Positions 24,304 to 33,617 of a stretch of 64,000 bases of DNA are shown here, piece after piece. Positions within the stretch are counted from its first letter, which is position 1. Every line of letters begins with the position of its first letter. A program made the position numbers and the translations under genes. The notes beneath the pieces were generated by a model. It did no database searches and was not told the DNA's origin. It saw only the letters and a list, made by a program, of their open reading frames with translations. The stretch is from Candidatus Rokuibacteriota bacterium (GTDB lineage: Bacteria; Methylomirabilota; Methylomirabilia; Rokubacteriales; CSP1-6): NCBI GenBank assembly GCA_023248995.1, contig JAHFDN010000010.1, positions 1 to 64,000 on the forward strand, given 5' to 3'.

Positions 24304-25046
24304 TCCGCATCGAGAACCTGCACAAGGCCTTCGGCGCTCAGCGCGTCCTCCAGGGCGTGACGCTGGAAGTGCTGAGCGGCGAGATCATGATCGTGATCGG
24401 CCGGAGCGGAGGCGGAAAGTCGGTGTTCCTGAAACACCTCCTGGGGCTGCTCCAGCCGGACGCGGGAGGGATCTGGGTGGACGGGGTGGACATCACCAGC
24501 CTCCGGGGCCGCGCGATGGACCGGGTGCGCGAGCGCTACGGCGTCGTCTTCCAGGGCGGGGCGCTGTTCGACTCCATGTCGGTGTTCGACAACGTGGCCT
24601 TTCCGCTCCGGGAGAAAACCGACCTGTCCGCCGAGGAGATCGCCGCCCGAGCCGAAGAGAAGCTGACCCAGGTCGGGCTCGGCGGCATGGGGCACAAGAA
24701 CCCCGCGGAGATCTCCGGGGGCATGAGGAAGCGCGTCGCCATCGCCCGGGCCCTGGTCACCGAACCCGAGATCGTCTTCTTCGACGAGCCCACTACCGGA
24801 CTGGACCCGGTGCTGGTCAACGCGATCCACCACCTCATCCTGGACCTGCACCGGAAGTTCCGCTTCACGGCGATCATGGTGAGCCACGAGATCCCGGAGA
24901 TCTTCGGGATCGCCCACCGGGTGGCGATGCTGCACGAGGGGGTCATCGTGGAAACGGGCGAACCACAGGCCATTCAGCGCTCCGCCAACCCCGTCGTCCA
25001 GCAGTTCATCCGGGGTGAGATCGAAGGGCCCATCCACGCCACGTAA
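24300..25046 (+). CDS. mlaF: MlaF-type ABC transporter ATPase
   Basis: A 248-residue ABC ATPase. Walker A is GRSGGGKSVFLKHL (residues about 38-51), the Q-loop is VVFQGGALFDSMSVFDNV, the signature is ISGGMRKRVAIARAL and Walker B is IVFFDEPTTGLDP; the switch His is in MVSHEIPE. The FDSMSVFDNVAFPLRE segment is specific to MCE-system ATPases. GTG start at 24300 overlaps the mlaE stop (GTGA). Complete. Confidence 0.93.
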   Translation: MIRIENLHKAFGAQRVLQGVTLEVLSGEIMIVIGRSGGGKSVFLKHLLGLLQPDAGGIWVDGVDITSLRGRAMDRVRERYGVVFQGGALFDSMSVFDNVAFPLREKTDLSAEEIAARAEEKLTQVGLGGMGHKNPAEISGGMRKRVAIARALVTEPEIVFFDEPTTGLDPVLVNAIHHLILDLHRKFRFTAIMVSHEIPEIFGIAHRVAMLHEGVIVETGEPQAIQRSANPVVQQFIRGEIEGPIHAT

Positions 25047-25058
25047 GGGGATACGCCA

Positions 25059-25499
25059 ATGCATCGGTCCGCGCTCGATCTGGGAGTTGGGTTCTTCGTC
25101 ATCGTCGGTATCTTGGCATTCGGATGGCTTTCGGTTAAACTCGGCAGGGTTGAATTCCTGGCAGGCCAGGGGTACGTCGTCACGGCCGACTTCCCCTCGG
25201 TCGGAGGCCTCAAGCCCGGGTCGACGGTGGAGATCGCCGGGGTCGAGATCGGCCGCGTCGAGGGTATTTCCCTCGTCGAGTACCAAGCCCGGATCCGCAT
25301 GCGGATCCGGAACGACGTGAAGCTCCAGGAAGACTCGATTGCCTCCATCAAGACCAAGGGGCTGATCGGGGAGAGGTATGTGCGGATCAACCCGGGCGGC
25401 TCGGACCGGCTGATCCCCCCGAACGGCCGCCTCCGCGAAGTGGAGGCACCGGTGGATTTCGAAGAATTGCTCTCGAAATACATTTTCGGCAAAGTGTAG
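25059..25499 (+). CDS. mlaD: MlaD-type MCE-domain protein
   Basis: A 146-residue protein with one N-terminal membrane anchor (LDLGVGFFVIVGILAFGWLS) followed by a single MCE domain (about residues 38-118; FPSVGGLKPGSTVEIAGVEIG and LIGERYVRINPG). Single-domain MlaD forms a hexameric ring in the periplasmic space of known systems. Length is close to other short MlaD proteins. It lies 12 bp behind mlaF. Confidence 0.92.
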   Translation: MHRSALDLGVGFFVIVGILAFGWLSVKLGRVEFLAGQGYVVTADFPSVGGLKPGSTVEIAGVEIGRVEGISLVEYQARIRMRIRNDVKLQEDSIASIKTKGLIGERYVRINPGGSDRLIPPNGRLREVEAPVDFEELLSKYIFGKV

Positions 25500-25515
25500 G
25501 CACGTGGAGGATTCC

Positions 25516-26157
25516 ATGATCCGCTACCGACAGATGGGCTTCGTCCTGGCCGCCTTCCTGCTCCTGGTCGTCGCCCGCGACGCGTGGGCAGGGCCCCCCA
25601 CCGAGCAGCTGAAGGGCTCCATCGACCGGGTCATCCAGATCCTGGACGACCCGGCCCTCAAGAGCGACGGCCGGGTCCGGGAGCGCCGAGCGGCGGTCCG
25701 CAAGGTCGCCAACGACATCTTCGATTTCGGCGAGACCGGCCGGCGCTCGCTGGCGCGCCACTGGGCGGCGCGCACGCCGCAGGAGCAGGAGGAATTCGTG
25801 GAACTTTTCGCGGACCTCCTGGAGCGCTCCTACATCTCCAAGATCGAGCTCTACGGCGGTGAGAAGATCCAGTACGCGCGCGAGCAGACGGATGGGGATT
25901 TCGCCATTGTCTACACGAAGATCATGGCGAAGCAGGGGCAGGAGGTCCCCGCGGACTACCGGATGCTCCGCCGGGGCGACCGCTGGTTGGTCTACGACAT
26001 CGTCATCGAGGGCGTCAGCTTGATCTCGAACTACCGGACGCAGTTCAACAAGATCATCCAGACCTCTTCCTACGGAGAGCTGGTGAAGAAGATGAAGACC
26101 AAGCAGGAGGAGTTTCTCGAGGAGGAGGCCAAGGGCAGGGGGAGCGCCAAGAATTGA
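25516..26157 (+). CDS. mlaC: MlaC-type periplasmic phospholipid-binding protein
   Basis: A 213-residue secreted protein. GGAGG precedes the ATG at 25516 by six bases, which is why this start was preferred to the GTG four codons earlier. The signal peptide is MIRYRQMGFVLAAFLLLVVA with cleavage near AWA-GP. The mature protein has the Tol_Ttg2 family pattern: DPALKSDGRVRERRAAVRKV, FDFGETGRRSLARHW, FADLLERSYISKIELY, VYDIVIEGVSLISNYRTQFN. It shuttles lipid between MlaD and an outer-membrane partner not seen in this window. Confidence 0.9.
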   Translation: MIRYRQMGFVLAAFLLLVVARDAWAGPPTEQLKGSIDRVIQILDDPALKSDGRVRERRAAVRKVANDIFDFGETGRRSLARHWAARTPQEQEEFVELFADLLERSYISKIELYGGEKIQYAREQTDGDFAIVYTKIMAKQGQEVPADYRMLRRGDRWLVYDIVIEGVSLISNYRTQFNKIIQTSSYGELVKKMKTKQEEFLEEEAKGRGSAKN

Positions 26158-26222
26158 CCGGAGGTGGCTCGACGTATACATCCGGCCTCCCAGAGTAGCC
26201 TCGCGCGCGCGCTGGCCCGACG

Positions 26223-27197
26223 ATGAACGCCGTCCGGCTGATCCTCCTGACCGTGGGTGTCCTCTTCCTCGGGTATCTCGTGGTCCACGTGGGACCCGAC
26301 GCGATCCTGACGTCCTTTCAGGCCCTCTCGTGGCGCCTCCTGCTGATCGTCGGGTTCCCCTTCGCGCTGATCACCGTGCTGGATACCCTGGGCTGGCATT
26401 TTGCTTTCCGGCGCAACCTGGCCTCCTTTCCCACCCTCCTGACGGTGAGGCTGGCGGGCGAAGCGTTCAACGCCACAACGCCGACCGCCTCGATGGGCGG
26501 CGAGCCGGTCAAGGCGTACCTCCTCCGGCCCCGGGTCCCGCTGGGCGAAGGGCTCGCCTCGGTGATCGTCGCCAAGACCACGGTGACACTGTCCCAGGGG
26601 CTCTTTCTGCTCGTGGGCATCGCCGTCGCGTTCACCACCCTGCCGCCGGCCGGCCCGCTGCTCAAGGGGATGACCTGGCTGGCCGGCGTGGAAGCCGTCG
26701 CCCTGGGCGCCTTCGTCTTCCTGCAGCAGCGCGGGCTCTTTCAGGGCGGCCTCCGGCTCCTCCGGGGACTCGGCCTCTCCGTGGGAGATCGGGGGGAGGA
26801 GGGCGTGCGTCACCTGGATCTGGCGTTGTCGGCGTTTTACCGGGAGCACCCGGGCCGCCTCGCGCTGTCGTTCCTGTTCCACTTCGTCGGCTGGGTGATG
26901 GGAAGCCTCGAGGTCTTTCTGATCCTCCACTTCATGGGGTTCCCGGTCTCCCTCAGCACGGCCCTGGTCATCGAGGCCTTCGCCGCCGCGATCAAGTCCG
27001 CGGCCTTCCTGATCCCGGCAGGACTCGGCGCCCTCGAGGGCGGGAACATGGCCGTCTTCGCGGCCTTCGGCCTCGGGGCGGGCGTGGGGCTCAGCATGAC
27101 CCTGGTTCGGCGCGTGAGGGAACTCGCCTGGGTGGCCGTCGGGCTCGTGGCGCTGTCCTCCTTTCGAGCCGCGGCGGCTGGCACCGACCCCGCATAG
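26223..27197 (+). CDS. HpnL-like membrane protein (lysylphosphatidylglycerol synthase TM region family)
   Basis: A 324-residue integral membrane protein with about eight segments, of the UPF0104 / LPG synthetase TM region family that includes the hopanoid-associated HpnL. Family-typical pieces are NATTPTASMGGEPVKAYLLR and AAAIKSAAFLIPAGLGALEGG. HpnL has been linked to hopanoid localisation or side-chain metabolism, but its function is unproven. It lies 65 bp after mlaC on the same strand, consistent with a shared transcript. Confidence 0.78.
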   Translation: MNAVRLILLTVGVLFLGYLVVHVGPDAILTSFQALSWRLLLIVGFPFALITVLDTLGWHFAFRRNLASFPTLLTVRLAGEAFNATTPTASMGGEPVKAYLLRPRVPLGEGLASVIVAKTTVTLSQGLFLLVGIAVAFTTLPPAGPLLKGMTWLAGVEAVALGAFVFLQQRGLFQGGLRLLRGLGLSVGDRGEEGVRHLDLALSAFYREHPGRLALSFLFHFVGWVMGSLEVFLILHFMGFPVSLSTALVIEAFAAAIKSAAFLIPAGLGALEGGNMAVFAAFGLGAGVGLSMTLVRRVRELAWVAVGLVALSSFRAAAAGTDPA

Positions 27198-27364
27198 CGT
27201 GCCGTGGAAAGCCTGATGCCGAGCGTGGAGGAGGCTGTCGCCGGTGCCGGCGAGCCCGTAATCTCGCCCCTCCCGGATGCCGGCCGACTGTGTTAGAGTA
27301 TCGGCGTTCGACAGCCCGCCGTTCACCGTCCGGCACGCACGTTCGCACATAAGGAGGCGCCCCC

Positions 27365-28438
27365 GTGACAGCCGTTCGCGTGGCCATCATCGGAGTCGGC
27401 AACTGCGCGTCAGCCCTGGTCCAGGGTGTCCACTACTACCGGAACGCCCCCGACGACGGCTTCATCCCCGGGCTCATGCACCCCAGGTTCGGCGGTTACC
27501 ACGTAGGGGACATCGAATTCTCCGCGGCCTTCGACATCGACGCCGGGAAAGTGGGCCGGGATCTCTCGGAGGCGATCTTCGCCCCTCCGAACAACACCGC
27601 GCGCTTCGCCGCGGTGCCCTCCCTCGGCGTGCCGGTCCACCGAGGCATGACCCACGACGGGCTGGGCCACTACCTCTCCCAGGTGATCACCAAGGCGCCC
27701 GGCGCCACGGCCGACATCGCCGGGATCCTGCGCGAGACCGGCACCCACGTGGTGGTCAACTTCCTGCCCGTGGGGAGCGAGATGGCGACCAAGTGGTACG
27801 TCGAGCAGGTGCTGGACGCCGGGTGCGGCTTCATCAACTGCATCCCGGTGTTCATCGCGCGCGAGGCCTACTGGGGACGGCGCTTCGAGGAGCGCGGCCT
27901 GCCGATGATCGGCGACGACATCAAATCGCAGGTGGGCGCCACGATCGTCCACCGGGTCCTCACCAAGCTCTTCATGGACCGCGGCGTCCGCCTGGAGCGG
28001 ACCAGCCAGCTCAACGTGGGGGGCAACATGGATTTCTACAACATGCTGGAGCGGGCGCGGCTCGAGTCGAAGAAGGTGTCCAAGACGGAGGCGGTGACCT
28101 CGCAGCTCGCCCACCCGCTGGCACCCGAGGCTGTCCACGTCGGCCCCAGCGACTACGTCCCGTGGCTGGAGGACCGGAAGTGGGCCCACATCCGCCTGGA
28201 AGGGAAGAGCTTCGGGGACCTGCCGCTGACCCTGGAGCTCAAGCTCGAGGTGTGGGACTCCCCGAACTCGGCCGGCGTCGTCATCGACGCCATCCGCTCC
28301 TGCAAGATCGCGCTCGACCGCGGGCTCAAGGGAGCGCTCCGGGCCCCGTCGGCCTACCTCATGAAGTCGCCCCCGGAGCAATGGTCGGACGAGGTCGCCC
28401 GCGAGCGGCTGGGGCGCTTCATCACGGGCGAGGAGTAG
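27365..28438 (+). CDS. ino1: Inositol-1(3)-phosphate synthase
   Basis: A 357-residue NAD-dependent isomerase turning glucose 6-phosphate into myo-inositol phosphate. Features: [16 protein letters not shown] at the N-terminus (dinucleotide binding), [29 protein letters not shown] with catalytic Lys, and GGNMDFYNM. This is the short prokaryotic (archaeal/actinobacterial) class. The GTG start at 27365 follows AAGGAGG at 27351. It converges on a minus-strand operon whose products look like inositol- or cyclitol-using enzymes, which gives it a likely role as supplier of the cyclitol. Confidence 0.92.
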   Translation: MTAVRVAIIGVGNCASALVQGVHYYRNAPDDGFIPGLMHPRFGGYHVGDIEFSAAFDIDAGKVGRDLSEAIFAPPNNTARFAAVPSLGVPVHRGMTHDGLGHYLSQVITKAPGATADIAGILRETGTHVVVNFLPVGSEMATKWYVEQVLDAGCGFINCIPVFIAREAYWGRRFEERGLPMIGDDIKSQVGATIVHRVLTKLFMDRGVRLERTSQLNVGGNMDFYNMLERARLESKKVSKTEAVTSQLAHPLAPEAVHVGPSDYVPWLEDRKWAHIRLEGKSFGDLPLTLELKLEVWDSPNSAGVVIDAIRSCKIALDRGLKGALRAPSAYLMKSPPEQWSDEVARERLGRFITGEE

Positions 28439-28452
28439 CGGGCGGCTTCGAC

Positions 28453-30024
28453 TCAGCTCTCGCGGTAGAGGAGGAGCAGGAGCCCGACGAGCACAAGCCC
28501 GATCGCCCAGAACCGCCCGGGCAGGCGGTCCTCGGGCGCGGGCAGCCGCAGCTCGAGCCAGCGCGTCCAGCCGACGAACATCCCCAGGACCCCGAGCGGG
28601 GCGTGGGTCACCTCGACGAGAAACTCCTCCTTCAGGTTGAGCAGGGCGTGCGAATGCGTGAGGAGGAGCCCGCCTCCGACCGCGCACAGCACCGGGAACA
28701 GGAGCGCCCAGCCGGGCGAGCCGAGCCTGCCGGTCCGGACCATCCACTCGAAGATACCGAAGACGACGACCAAGAGCACGAACAGCCGGTGCTGGAACAC
28801 CGCGGGGGACGTCAGGCTTTCCCAGAATCCCCGCGGCCCAAGCGGCCAGGCCCCGGGGTCGTTTCTCACGAGCAGGAACGCGGCCAGCCCGAGGAAGAGG
28901 AGCGGCCAGTGCCGCGCCCAGGGAGCCCGCCCGCTTCCATAGAGGATCGCCAGGAGCCCCATCGCGAGGACGAACAGCCCGGCCATGTGGTGGTTGTACT
29001 CGGACCAGGCCCGATCGGCCGCCGTCCGCGGGGCGTCGGGGTCCGACACCGGCAGCTCTTCGATCGCCGGCGACTGGAGAGTCGGCCACTGGGGGGTGAA
29101 CCGGACGCCCACCTCGGCCAGCCCCGCCCGGTCGGCCACGACGTCCACGGCGGGCGGGAGCGAGGTCAGCGAGGCCGCGGCGAACAGGACGGTGATGCCC
29201 AGACCGACCTCGACCTCGACGAAGCGCCGCAGGCATCGGACCGGAGCCTCCGGGGATCGCCCGAGCCCGCGAACCGCCAGGAAATTCAACGCGCCCAGGA
29301 CGAGGAGCCCGACGAGGACGACGGCCTTGGTCAGCACCATGAACCCGTACGCGGTGCCGACGAGGGCGCCGACCCCGTCGATGTAAAAGAGCGAGAGCCC
29401 CAGACCCGCGGCGACAAGCGTGGCCACCGCCCCTAGAGCCAGGGCGGAGAAGCGCTGGAGCACGACGCCGGGCCACGGACGCTCGCCCCCGCCGGCGGCG
29501 GCCGCGGCGAGGTGAACCAAGCCTCCCACCCACACCGCCGCCGCGAGCTGGTGGAGCGCGTCGAGCGCCAGGAGAAGGCCCCGGTGCTCGAGCCGGGCGG
29601 CCGCGTGGCTCATCCACGCCGAGGTCAGGACAAGCCCGAGCCCGAATGCGAAGACGGCCCCCCACCATCCTCGGGCCCGTGGTCTCGCCCCGAGGGCCCG
29701 GCAGCCGACCACCAGCCCGAGGCACGAGACCAGCCTGCCGAGGCCCGCGCGGAAATAGGTCGTCGCCGCGAGCTCCCTCAGAGGCCAGCCCGCGTCACCG
29801 GCCAGCGAACCCACCTGAACGACGAACGACAGGCATTGGGCCAGTGCCAGACCGAGGGCACCGGCCGTGACGAGACCCAGCGAGCGACTCAGCGGAAGCG
29901 ACCAGCCCAGGCCGCCCGGCGCAAGCGGTCGCCCCACCAGGAACGCGAAGACGATTCCGCCCAGGGCCAGCGCCTGTCCCGACAGCGCGAGCCCGCGGAC
30001 CAGGACGCCGAGGAAGCCGGCCAC
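28453..30024 (-). CDS. CopD-domain multi-span membrane protein
   Basis: A 523-residue protein with about 13 membrane segments. The N-terminal half (about residues 1-290) resembles CopD/PcoD; LDALHQLAAAVWVGGLVHL is the typical His-containing stretch, and SAWMSHAAA adds another His. The C-terminal half contains YNHHMAGLFVLAMG and LLTHSHALLNLKEEFLVEV, His-rich membrane segments that could bind copper or heme. It is the last gene of the putative cyclitol operon, 6 bp after the phosphatidyltransferase gene (GTG start), although its function appears unrelated. A separate CopC gene lies at 59.6 kb. Confidence 0.72.
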   Translation of the reverse strand: MAGFLGVLVRGLALSGQALALGGIVFAFLVGRPLAPGGLGWSLPLSRSLGLVTAGALGLALAQCLSFVVQVGSLAGDAGWPLRELAATTYFRAGLGRLVSCLGLVVGCRALGARPRARGWWGAVFAFGLGLVLTSAWMSHAAARLEHRGLLLALDALHQLAAAVWVGGLVHLAAAAAGGGERPWPGVVLQRFSALALGAVATLVAAGLGLSLFYIDGVGALVGTAYGFMVLTKAVVLVGLLVLGALNFLAVRGLGRSPEAPVRCLRRFVEVEVGLGITVLFAAASLTSLPPAVDVVADRAGLAEVGVRFTPQWPTLQSPAIEELPVSDPDAPRTAADRAWSEYNHHMAGLFVLAMGLLAILYGSGRAPWARHWPLLFLGLAAFLLVRNDPGAWPLGPRGFWESLTSPAVFQHRLFVLLVVVFGIFEWMVRTGRLGSPGWALLFPVLCAVGGGLLLTHSHALLNLKEEFLVEVTHAPLGVLGMFVGWTRWLELRLPAPEDRLPGRFWAIGLVLVGLLLLLYRES

Positions 30025-30030
30025 GGGGGC

Positions 30031-31218
30031 TCACGGCCTCCTGCTGCCGTCCGGGTGGCGGGCGACCCAGATCAGCAGGGCTAAGAAGATCGGCGTCCCG
30101 ACCGCCACGAGGACGACAAACCAGGCCGCTTTCCCCACGGCCGCCAGCAGGACCACCAGGTAGATGAAGTCGCGGTTGGCCACGGAGTCCCGAACACGCG
30201 CCAGCCGGGAGGATTCGGCCTCGAGCCCGGCGGGCTCGAGCCACCGCCGGGACTCGCCCGCGGCGGAGAGCACGGTGCCGAGGACGGCCGCCGCCCCCAG
30301 GGCGAGCGGCCAGGCAGCGTGGACGCTCCAGCTCCAGCCGATCGCCATCGACCCGAAGACCGCCACGTGGACCACATTGTCACCCCAGAAATCGAGCAGC
30401 GCCCCGGCCCGCGACTCCTGAAACCGGAGACGGGCGAGCTCGCCGTCGCAGCCGTCCACGATGGAGTGGGCCACAAACAGGAGCGCGCCCACAAGCTGGT
30501 AGGCGGGTGCCGACGACAGAAAGAAGGGGGCGCCGGCGAGCCCGATGAGCAGGCTGACGAGGGTCACGGCGTTGGGCGTGATCCGGGTGGTCACCAGGCG
30601 GCGCGTGAGCGCGAGCGAAATCCGCCGCTCCACGTGACGGGACATGAAGCCCTCGTTCGCCTTGATGAGGCTTCGCAGCAGCCACTCCTCGGCCCTCTCG
30701 AGGTCCTCGGAGGTGGCGACGATCACCCGGCCCGACGGATCGAAAGCCCGTGGCTCCGTCCCGTAGGCCGCGCCCGCAGTCACCAGCAGATCCTCGACGC
30801 TCCGGGAGAGAGCCGCCGCGGACAGGAGCCGCCCGGGATCGGTCGCCTCGATGACGGCCGCGGACGATCCGTCCACGTACAGCCGGTCGCGCTCGACCGG
30901 AAGGGCGAGCAGCGCGACCAGCCATCGCGGGTGGGGCAGCACGTTCTCGGCGACGAGCACGAGTCGGCCGGGACGTGGCACCGGCGGCACTGAGCCCGGC
31001 GCCAGCAAGGTCGCCGGCGTACCGTCGAGGACGGAGCCGTCCTCCTTGCCACGAGCCCGCACGAGGATCTGCCCGAAGCCGGCGCGCACGCCGGCGACGA
31101 CGATCCGGCGCAGGAGGGGAATTCCACAGACCATAGTGCCCGCGGCCGCCGGGTGCTGTCCGTCCATCCCGGCGGGGACGATCAGCAGCACGGCGTCCGC
31201 GGAAGGCCTCGACGGCAC
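30031..31218 (-). CDS. CDP-alcohol phosphatidyltransferase with N-terminal nucleotidyltransferase-like domain
   Basis: A 395-residue two-part protein. The C-terminal membrane part carries the complete catalytic motif D-x2-D-G-x2-A-R-x8-G-x3-D-x3-D (DGCDGELAR ... GALLDFWGD, near residue 270) and about six membrane segments. The N-terminal 190 residues look like a degenerate NTP-transferase fold (MVCGIPLLRRIVVAGVRAGF) without the GxGxR signature. This layout resembles bifunctional inositol-1-phosphate cytidylyltransferase / di-myo-inositol-phosphate-phosphate synthase. It probably moves a CDP-activated group onto an alcohol, possibly inositol phosphate or a lipid. GTG 31218 was chosen to avoid a 50-bp overlap. 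Confidence 0.75.
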   Translation of the reverse strand: MPSRPSADAVLLIVPAGMDGQHPAAAGTMVCGIPLLRRIVVAGVRAGFGQILVRARGKEDGSVLDGTPATLLAPGSVPPVPRPGRLVLVAENVLPHPRWLVALLALPVERDRLYVDGSSAAVIEATDPGRLLSAAALSRSVEDLLVTAGAAYGTEPRAFDPSGRVIVATSEDLERAEEWLLRSLIKANEGFMSRHVERRISLALTRRLVTTRITPNAVTLVSLLIGLAGAPFFLSSAPAYQLVGALLFVAHSIVDGCDGELARLRFQESRAGALLDFWGDNVVHVAVFGSMAIGWSWSVHAAWPLALGAAAVLGTVLSAAGESRRWLEPAGLEAESSRLARVRDSVANRDFIYLVVLLAAVGKAAWFVVLVAVGTPIFLALLIWVARHPDGSRRP

Positions 31219-31229
31219 GCCGACCCTGC

Positions 31230-32288
31230 TCAGGGGAGCTTCGCCGAGGAAGCGGGCGGCGGCGGGACCCTGACCGGGCACGTCTGGCCCCCGTGCCGGC
31301 TCGACTCCTGGGCGAGCGTCAGGAGCACGGCGCAGACCGATGCCTCCCTGAGGTTGACGCCTCTGGGCGCCGCCTCCCTCACCTCATCCACGAACTCGCC
31401 GGCCACCCCGTGGAACCAGTCGGGATGGTGGGACCCGTCCGACAGGGGGGGCGGGCACGGCCATCTCTGCTCGCCACGATCGGGCCCCGCACGGGCGAGC
31501 ACCAGCGTGTCGCCCTCCACCCGGATCGTGCCGCGCGTCCCCAGGAGCGTGAGGGTGTTCTCCCGCCTGTCGGCCGCCCAGGTCAGGAAGATGTCCGCGG
31601 TCGCGTCGGGAAAGGCGAGCCGGATCTGGGCCGTGTCCTCGACCGCCCAGCGCTTGTGGCGCCGCGTCTCGAGCGTGGCGCCGATCGACGTCGGAGGCCC
31701 ACCCAGCCACCCCAGGACGAGGTAGAACACGTGCCAGCCGTGGTCCACCAGCACCCCGCCACCGGCCACGTCGGGATCCACGCGCCAGTTGCCGTTCGAC
31801 CCGTCGGCGGGCGCCGCCGGCTTCGTCCTCAAGGTCTGCCAGACGACGCGCGTGACCCGGCCGATCTCGCCACGGTCCAGCAGATCCTGGATCCGCCGGA
31901 TGACCGGCGCGTGATGCCAGTTGTGGACGGTATGGAGCACGCGACCCGTCGCGGAGGCCAGCCGGCGCACCGACTCCAGATCGTCGAGCGAGCACACCAG
32001 CGGCTTTTCGCAGAGGACGTGGAGACCGCGCCCGAGGGCCGCGCCGATCAACTCCGCGTGGGACGCGGGAGGCGTGCAGATGTCCACGAAGTCGAGCTGC
32101 TCCCGGGCGAGGAGCTCGGCGGCCGAATCGTACCACCGCGCGCGCGGGAGGCGGGCGGTGAGCTCCCCCCGTTGAGCCGGCCGCGCGTCGGCCGCGGCGA
32201 CGATCTCGATATGGTCATGGGCGAGCCAGCCGGGCAGATGGCCGTGCACCGCCACGTTCCCCAGGCCCAGGATCGCCCCGCGGAGCAT
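31230..32288 (-). CDS. Gfo/Idh/MocA family oxidoreductase
   Basis: A 352-residue NAD(P)-dependent dehydrogenase. ILGLGNVAVHGHLPGW binds the nucleotide; the catalytic motif is VLCEKPLV near residue 95, and VDHGWHVFYLVLGWLGG follows in the C-terminal sheet, matching the D-x-G-x-H region of this family. Members include inositol 2-dehydrogenase and sugar 3-dehydrogenases. It follows directly on the aminotransferase stop, so oxidation of a ring hydroxyl followed by amination is the natural reading of the pair. Confidence 0.85.
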   Translation of the reverse strand: MLRGAILGLGNVAVHGHLPGWLAHDHIEIVAAADARPAQRGELTARLPRARWYDSAAELLAREQLDFVDICTPPASHAELIGAALGRGLHVLCEKPLVCSLDDLESVRRLASATGRVLHTVHNWHHAPVIRRIQDLLDRGEIGRVTRVVWQTLRTKPAAPADGSNGNWRVDPDVAGGGVLVDHGWHVFYLVLGWLGGPPTSIGATLETRRHKRWAVEDTAQIRLAFPDATADIFLTWAADRRENTLTLLGTRGTIRVEGDTLVLARAGPDRGEQRWPCPPPLSDGSHHPDWFHGVAGEFVDEVREAAPRGVNLREASVCAVLLTLAQESSRHGGQTCPVRVPPPPASSAKLP

Positions 32289-33617
32289 CTACTGAAGCCC
32301 GTGCTCCCGCACCGTCGCGGCGAGGGCCTCCTCGAACCGGGCGAGTCCCTCCAGCGCCGTCTCCTCCTGGATCACCAGCGGCGGGTTGATGCGAATCGAG
32401 GGCGAGTAGCACATCGCGATCAACCCCCGCTTCAGGCACTCCTGGAAGAGGGTCTGGGTCGCCTCCTTGGCGAGGGGCTCCTTGGTCGTAGGGTCTCGGA
32501 CCAGCTCGATCCCGAGCATCAACCCCTTGCCCCGGACCTCGCCCACGCACCGAAAGCGCTCCCGGAGCCCTTCGAGCCTGGCCAGCATGACCGTCCCGAC
32601 CCGCTCGGCATTCTTGGCGAGGTTCTCCTTCAGGATGATCTCCAGGGACGCGAGGCCCGCGGCGGCCGCGAGCGGGTTGCCGCCGTAGCTGGAGGAACTG
32701 GCGCTCGGGTTCGCCCACGGCTTCCGGCTCGTCAGCCTGTCCGTGGAGACGACCCCGCTCAGCGGGAAGCCGCCGCCCATGCCCTTGCCAACCGTCATCA
32801 CGTCGGCAATCACCCCGTCGTGATCGCACCCCCACATGGACCCGGTCCGCCCGAACCCGGTCAGCATCTCGTCCACGATCAAGAGCGCGTCGTGTTCCTT
32901 CGCGATGGCCTGCACCGCCCGGAGGAAGCCGTCGGGGGGGATCACGTTCCCGGCCGTCCCCTGCATCGGCTCGACGATGATCGCCGCGACCTCGCCCGCC
33001 GTCTGGTAGCGGATGACGTCCTGGATGAACTCGGCACAGGCGATGCCGCAGTCCGGGTAGCGCAGCTTGAGGGGGCAGCGGTAGCAGTCGGCGTAGGGCG
33101 TCAGGTAGTGGCCCGGGACGAACGGTCCCAGGTGGTGCTTGAAGTCGCTGCCGAGCAGGCCCAGCACCCCGCCGGTCTTCCCGTGAAAGCCGCCCCAGAA
33201 GCCGATCACCTCGGTCTTGCCCGTCGCCGCCTTGGCCAGCCGCAGGGCCGCCTCCACCGCCTCCGCTCCGCCGGAGAAGAGCTGCACACGCGTGAGCCCC
33301 GGCGGGGTGACCGTCGCGAGGAGCTCGAGGAACCGGGCGCGCGTCTCCGTCGTAAAGCTGCCGAACGTCAACCGCTCGACCTGCCGCTTCAACGCCTCCA
33401 CGTAGTGGGGATGGCAATGACCGATGCTGCCGACGCCGATCCCCGCGATGAAATCGATGTACTCCTTTCCGTCCTCGTCGACGAGCGTCGTGCCGCTGCC
33501 CCGGGCCATGGCCAGCCCGGAGTAGAGCGCGATGGACTGGAGCCCCGGCGCGATGTAACGCTGCTCCCGCGCGACGACGCGCTGGGAGTTCGGGCCGGCG
33601 GGGCCGCCGGGCGTCAC
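32289..33617 (-). CDS. Class III PLP-dependent aminotransferase
   Basis: A 442-residue aminotransferase of the GABA/ornithine family. Features: GIGVGSIGHCHPHYVEAL, LFSGGAEAVEAALRLAKAAT, the cysteine-bearing insert ADCYRCPLKLRYPDCGIAC, LLIVDEMLTGFGRTG with the PLP-binding Asp, and the Schiff-base Lys in TVGKGMGGGFPLS. Complete. GTG 33617 overlaps the ATP-grasp stop. Specificity cannot be read, but the flanking dehydrogenase suggests that a keto-cyclitol or keto-sugar is aminated; an amino-acid-type substrate is possible. Confidence 0.85.
   Translation of the reverse strand: MTPGGPAGPNSQRVVAREQRYIAPGLQSIALYSGLAMARGSGTTLVDEDGKEYIDFIAGIGVGSIGHCHPHYVEALKRQVERLTFGSFTTETRARFLELLATVTPPGLTRVQLFSGGAEAVEAALRLAKAATGKTEVIGFWGGFHGKTGGVLGLLGSDFKHHLGPFVPGHYLTPYADCYRCPLKLRYPDCGIACAEFIQDVIRYQTAGEVAAIIVEPMQGTAGNVIPPDGFLRAVQAIAKEHDALLIVDEMLTGFGRTGSMWGCDHDGVIADVMTVGKGMGGGFPLSGVVSTDRLTSRKPWANPSASSSSYGGNPLAAAAGLASLEIILKENLAKNAERVGTVMLARLEGLRERFRCVGEVRGKGLMLGIELVRDPTTKEPLAKEATQTLFQECLKRGLIAMCYSPSIRINPPLVIQEETALEGLARFEEALAATVREHGLQ

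Noticed and set aside
27277-29436. A 719-codon plus-strand frame overlapping ino1 and the CopD-like gene
   Set aside because: It runs through two genes on different strands in another frame and is Arg/Pro-rich without domains.
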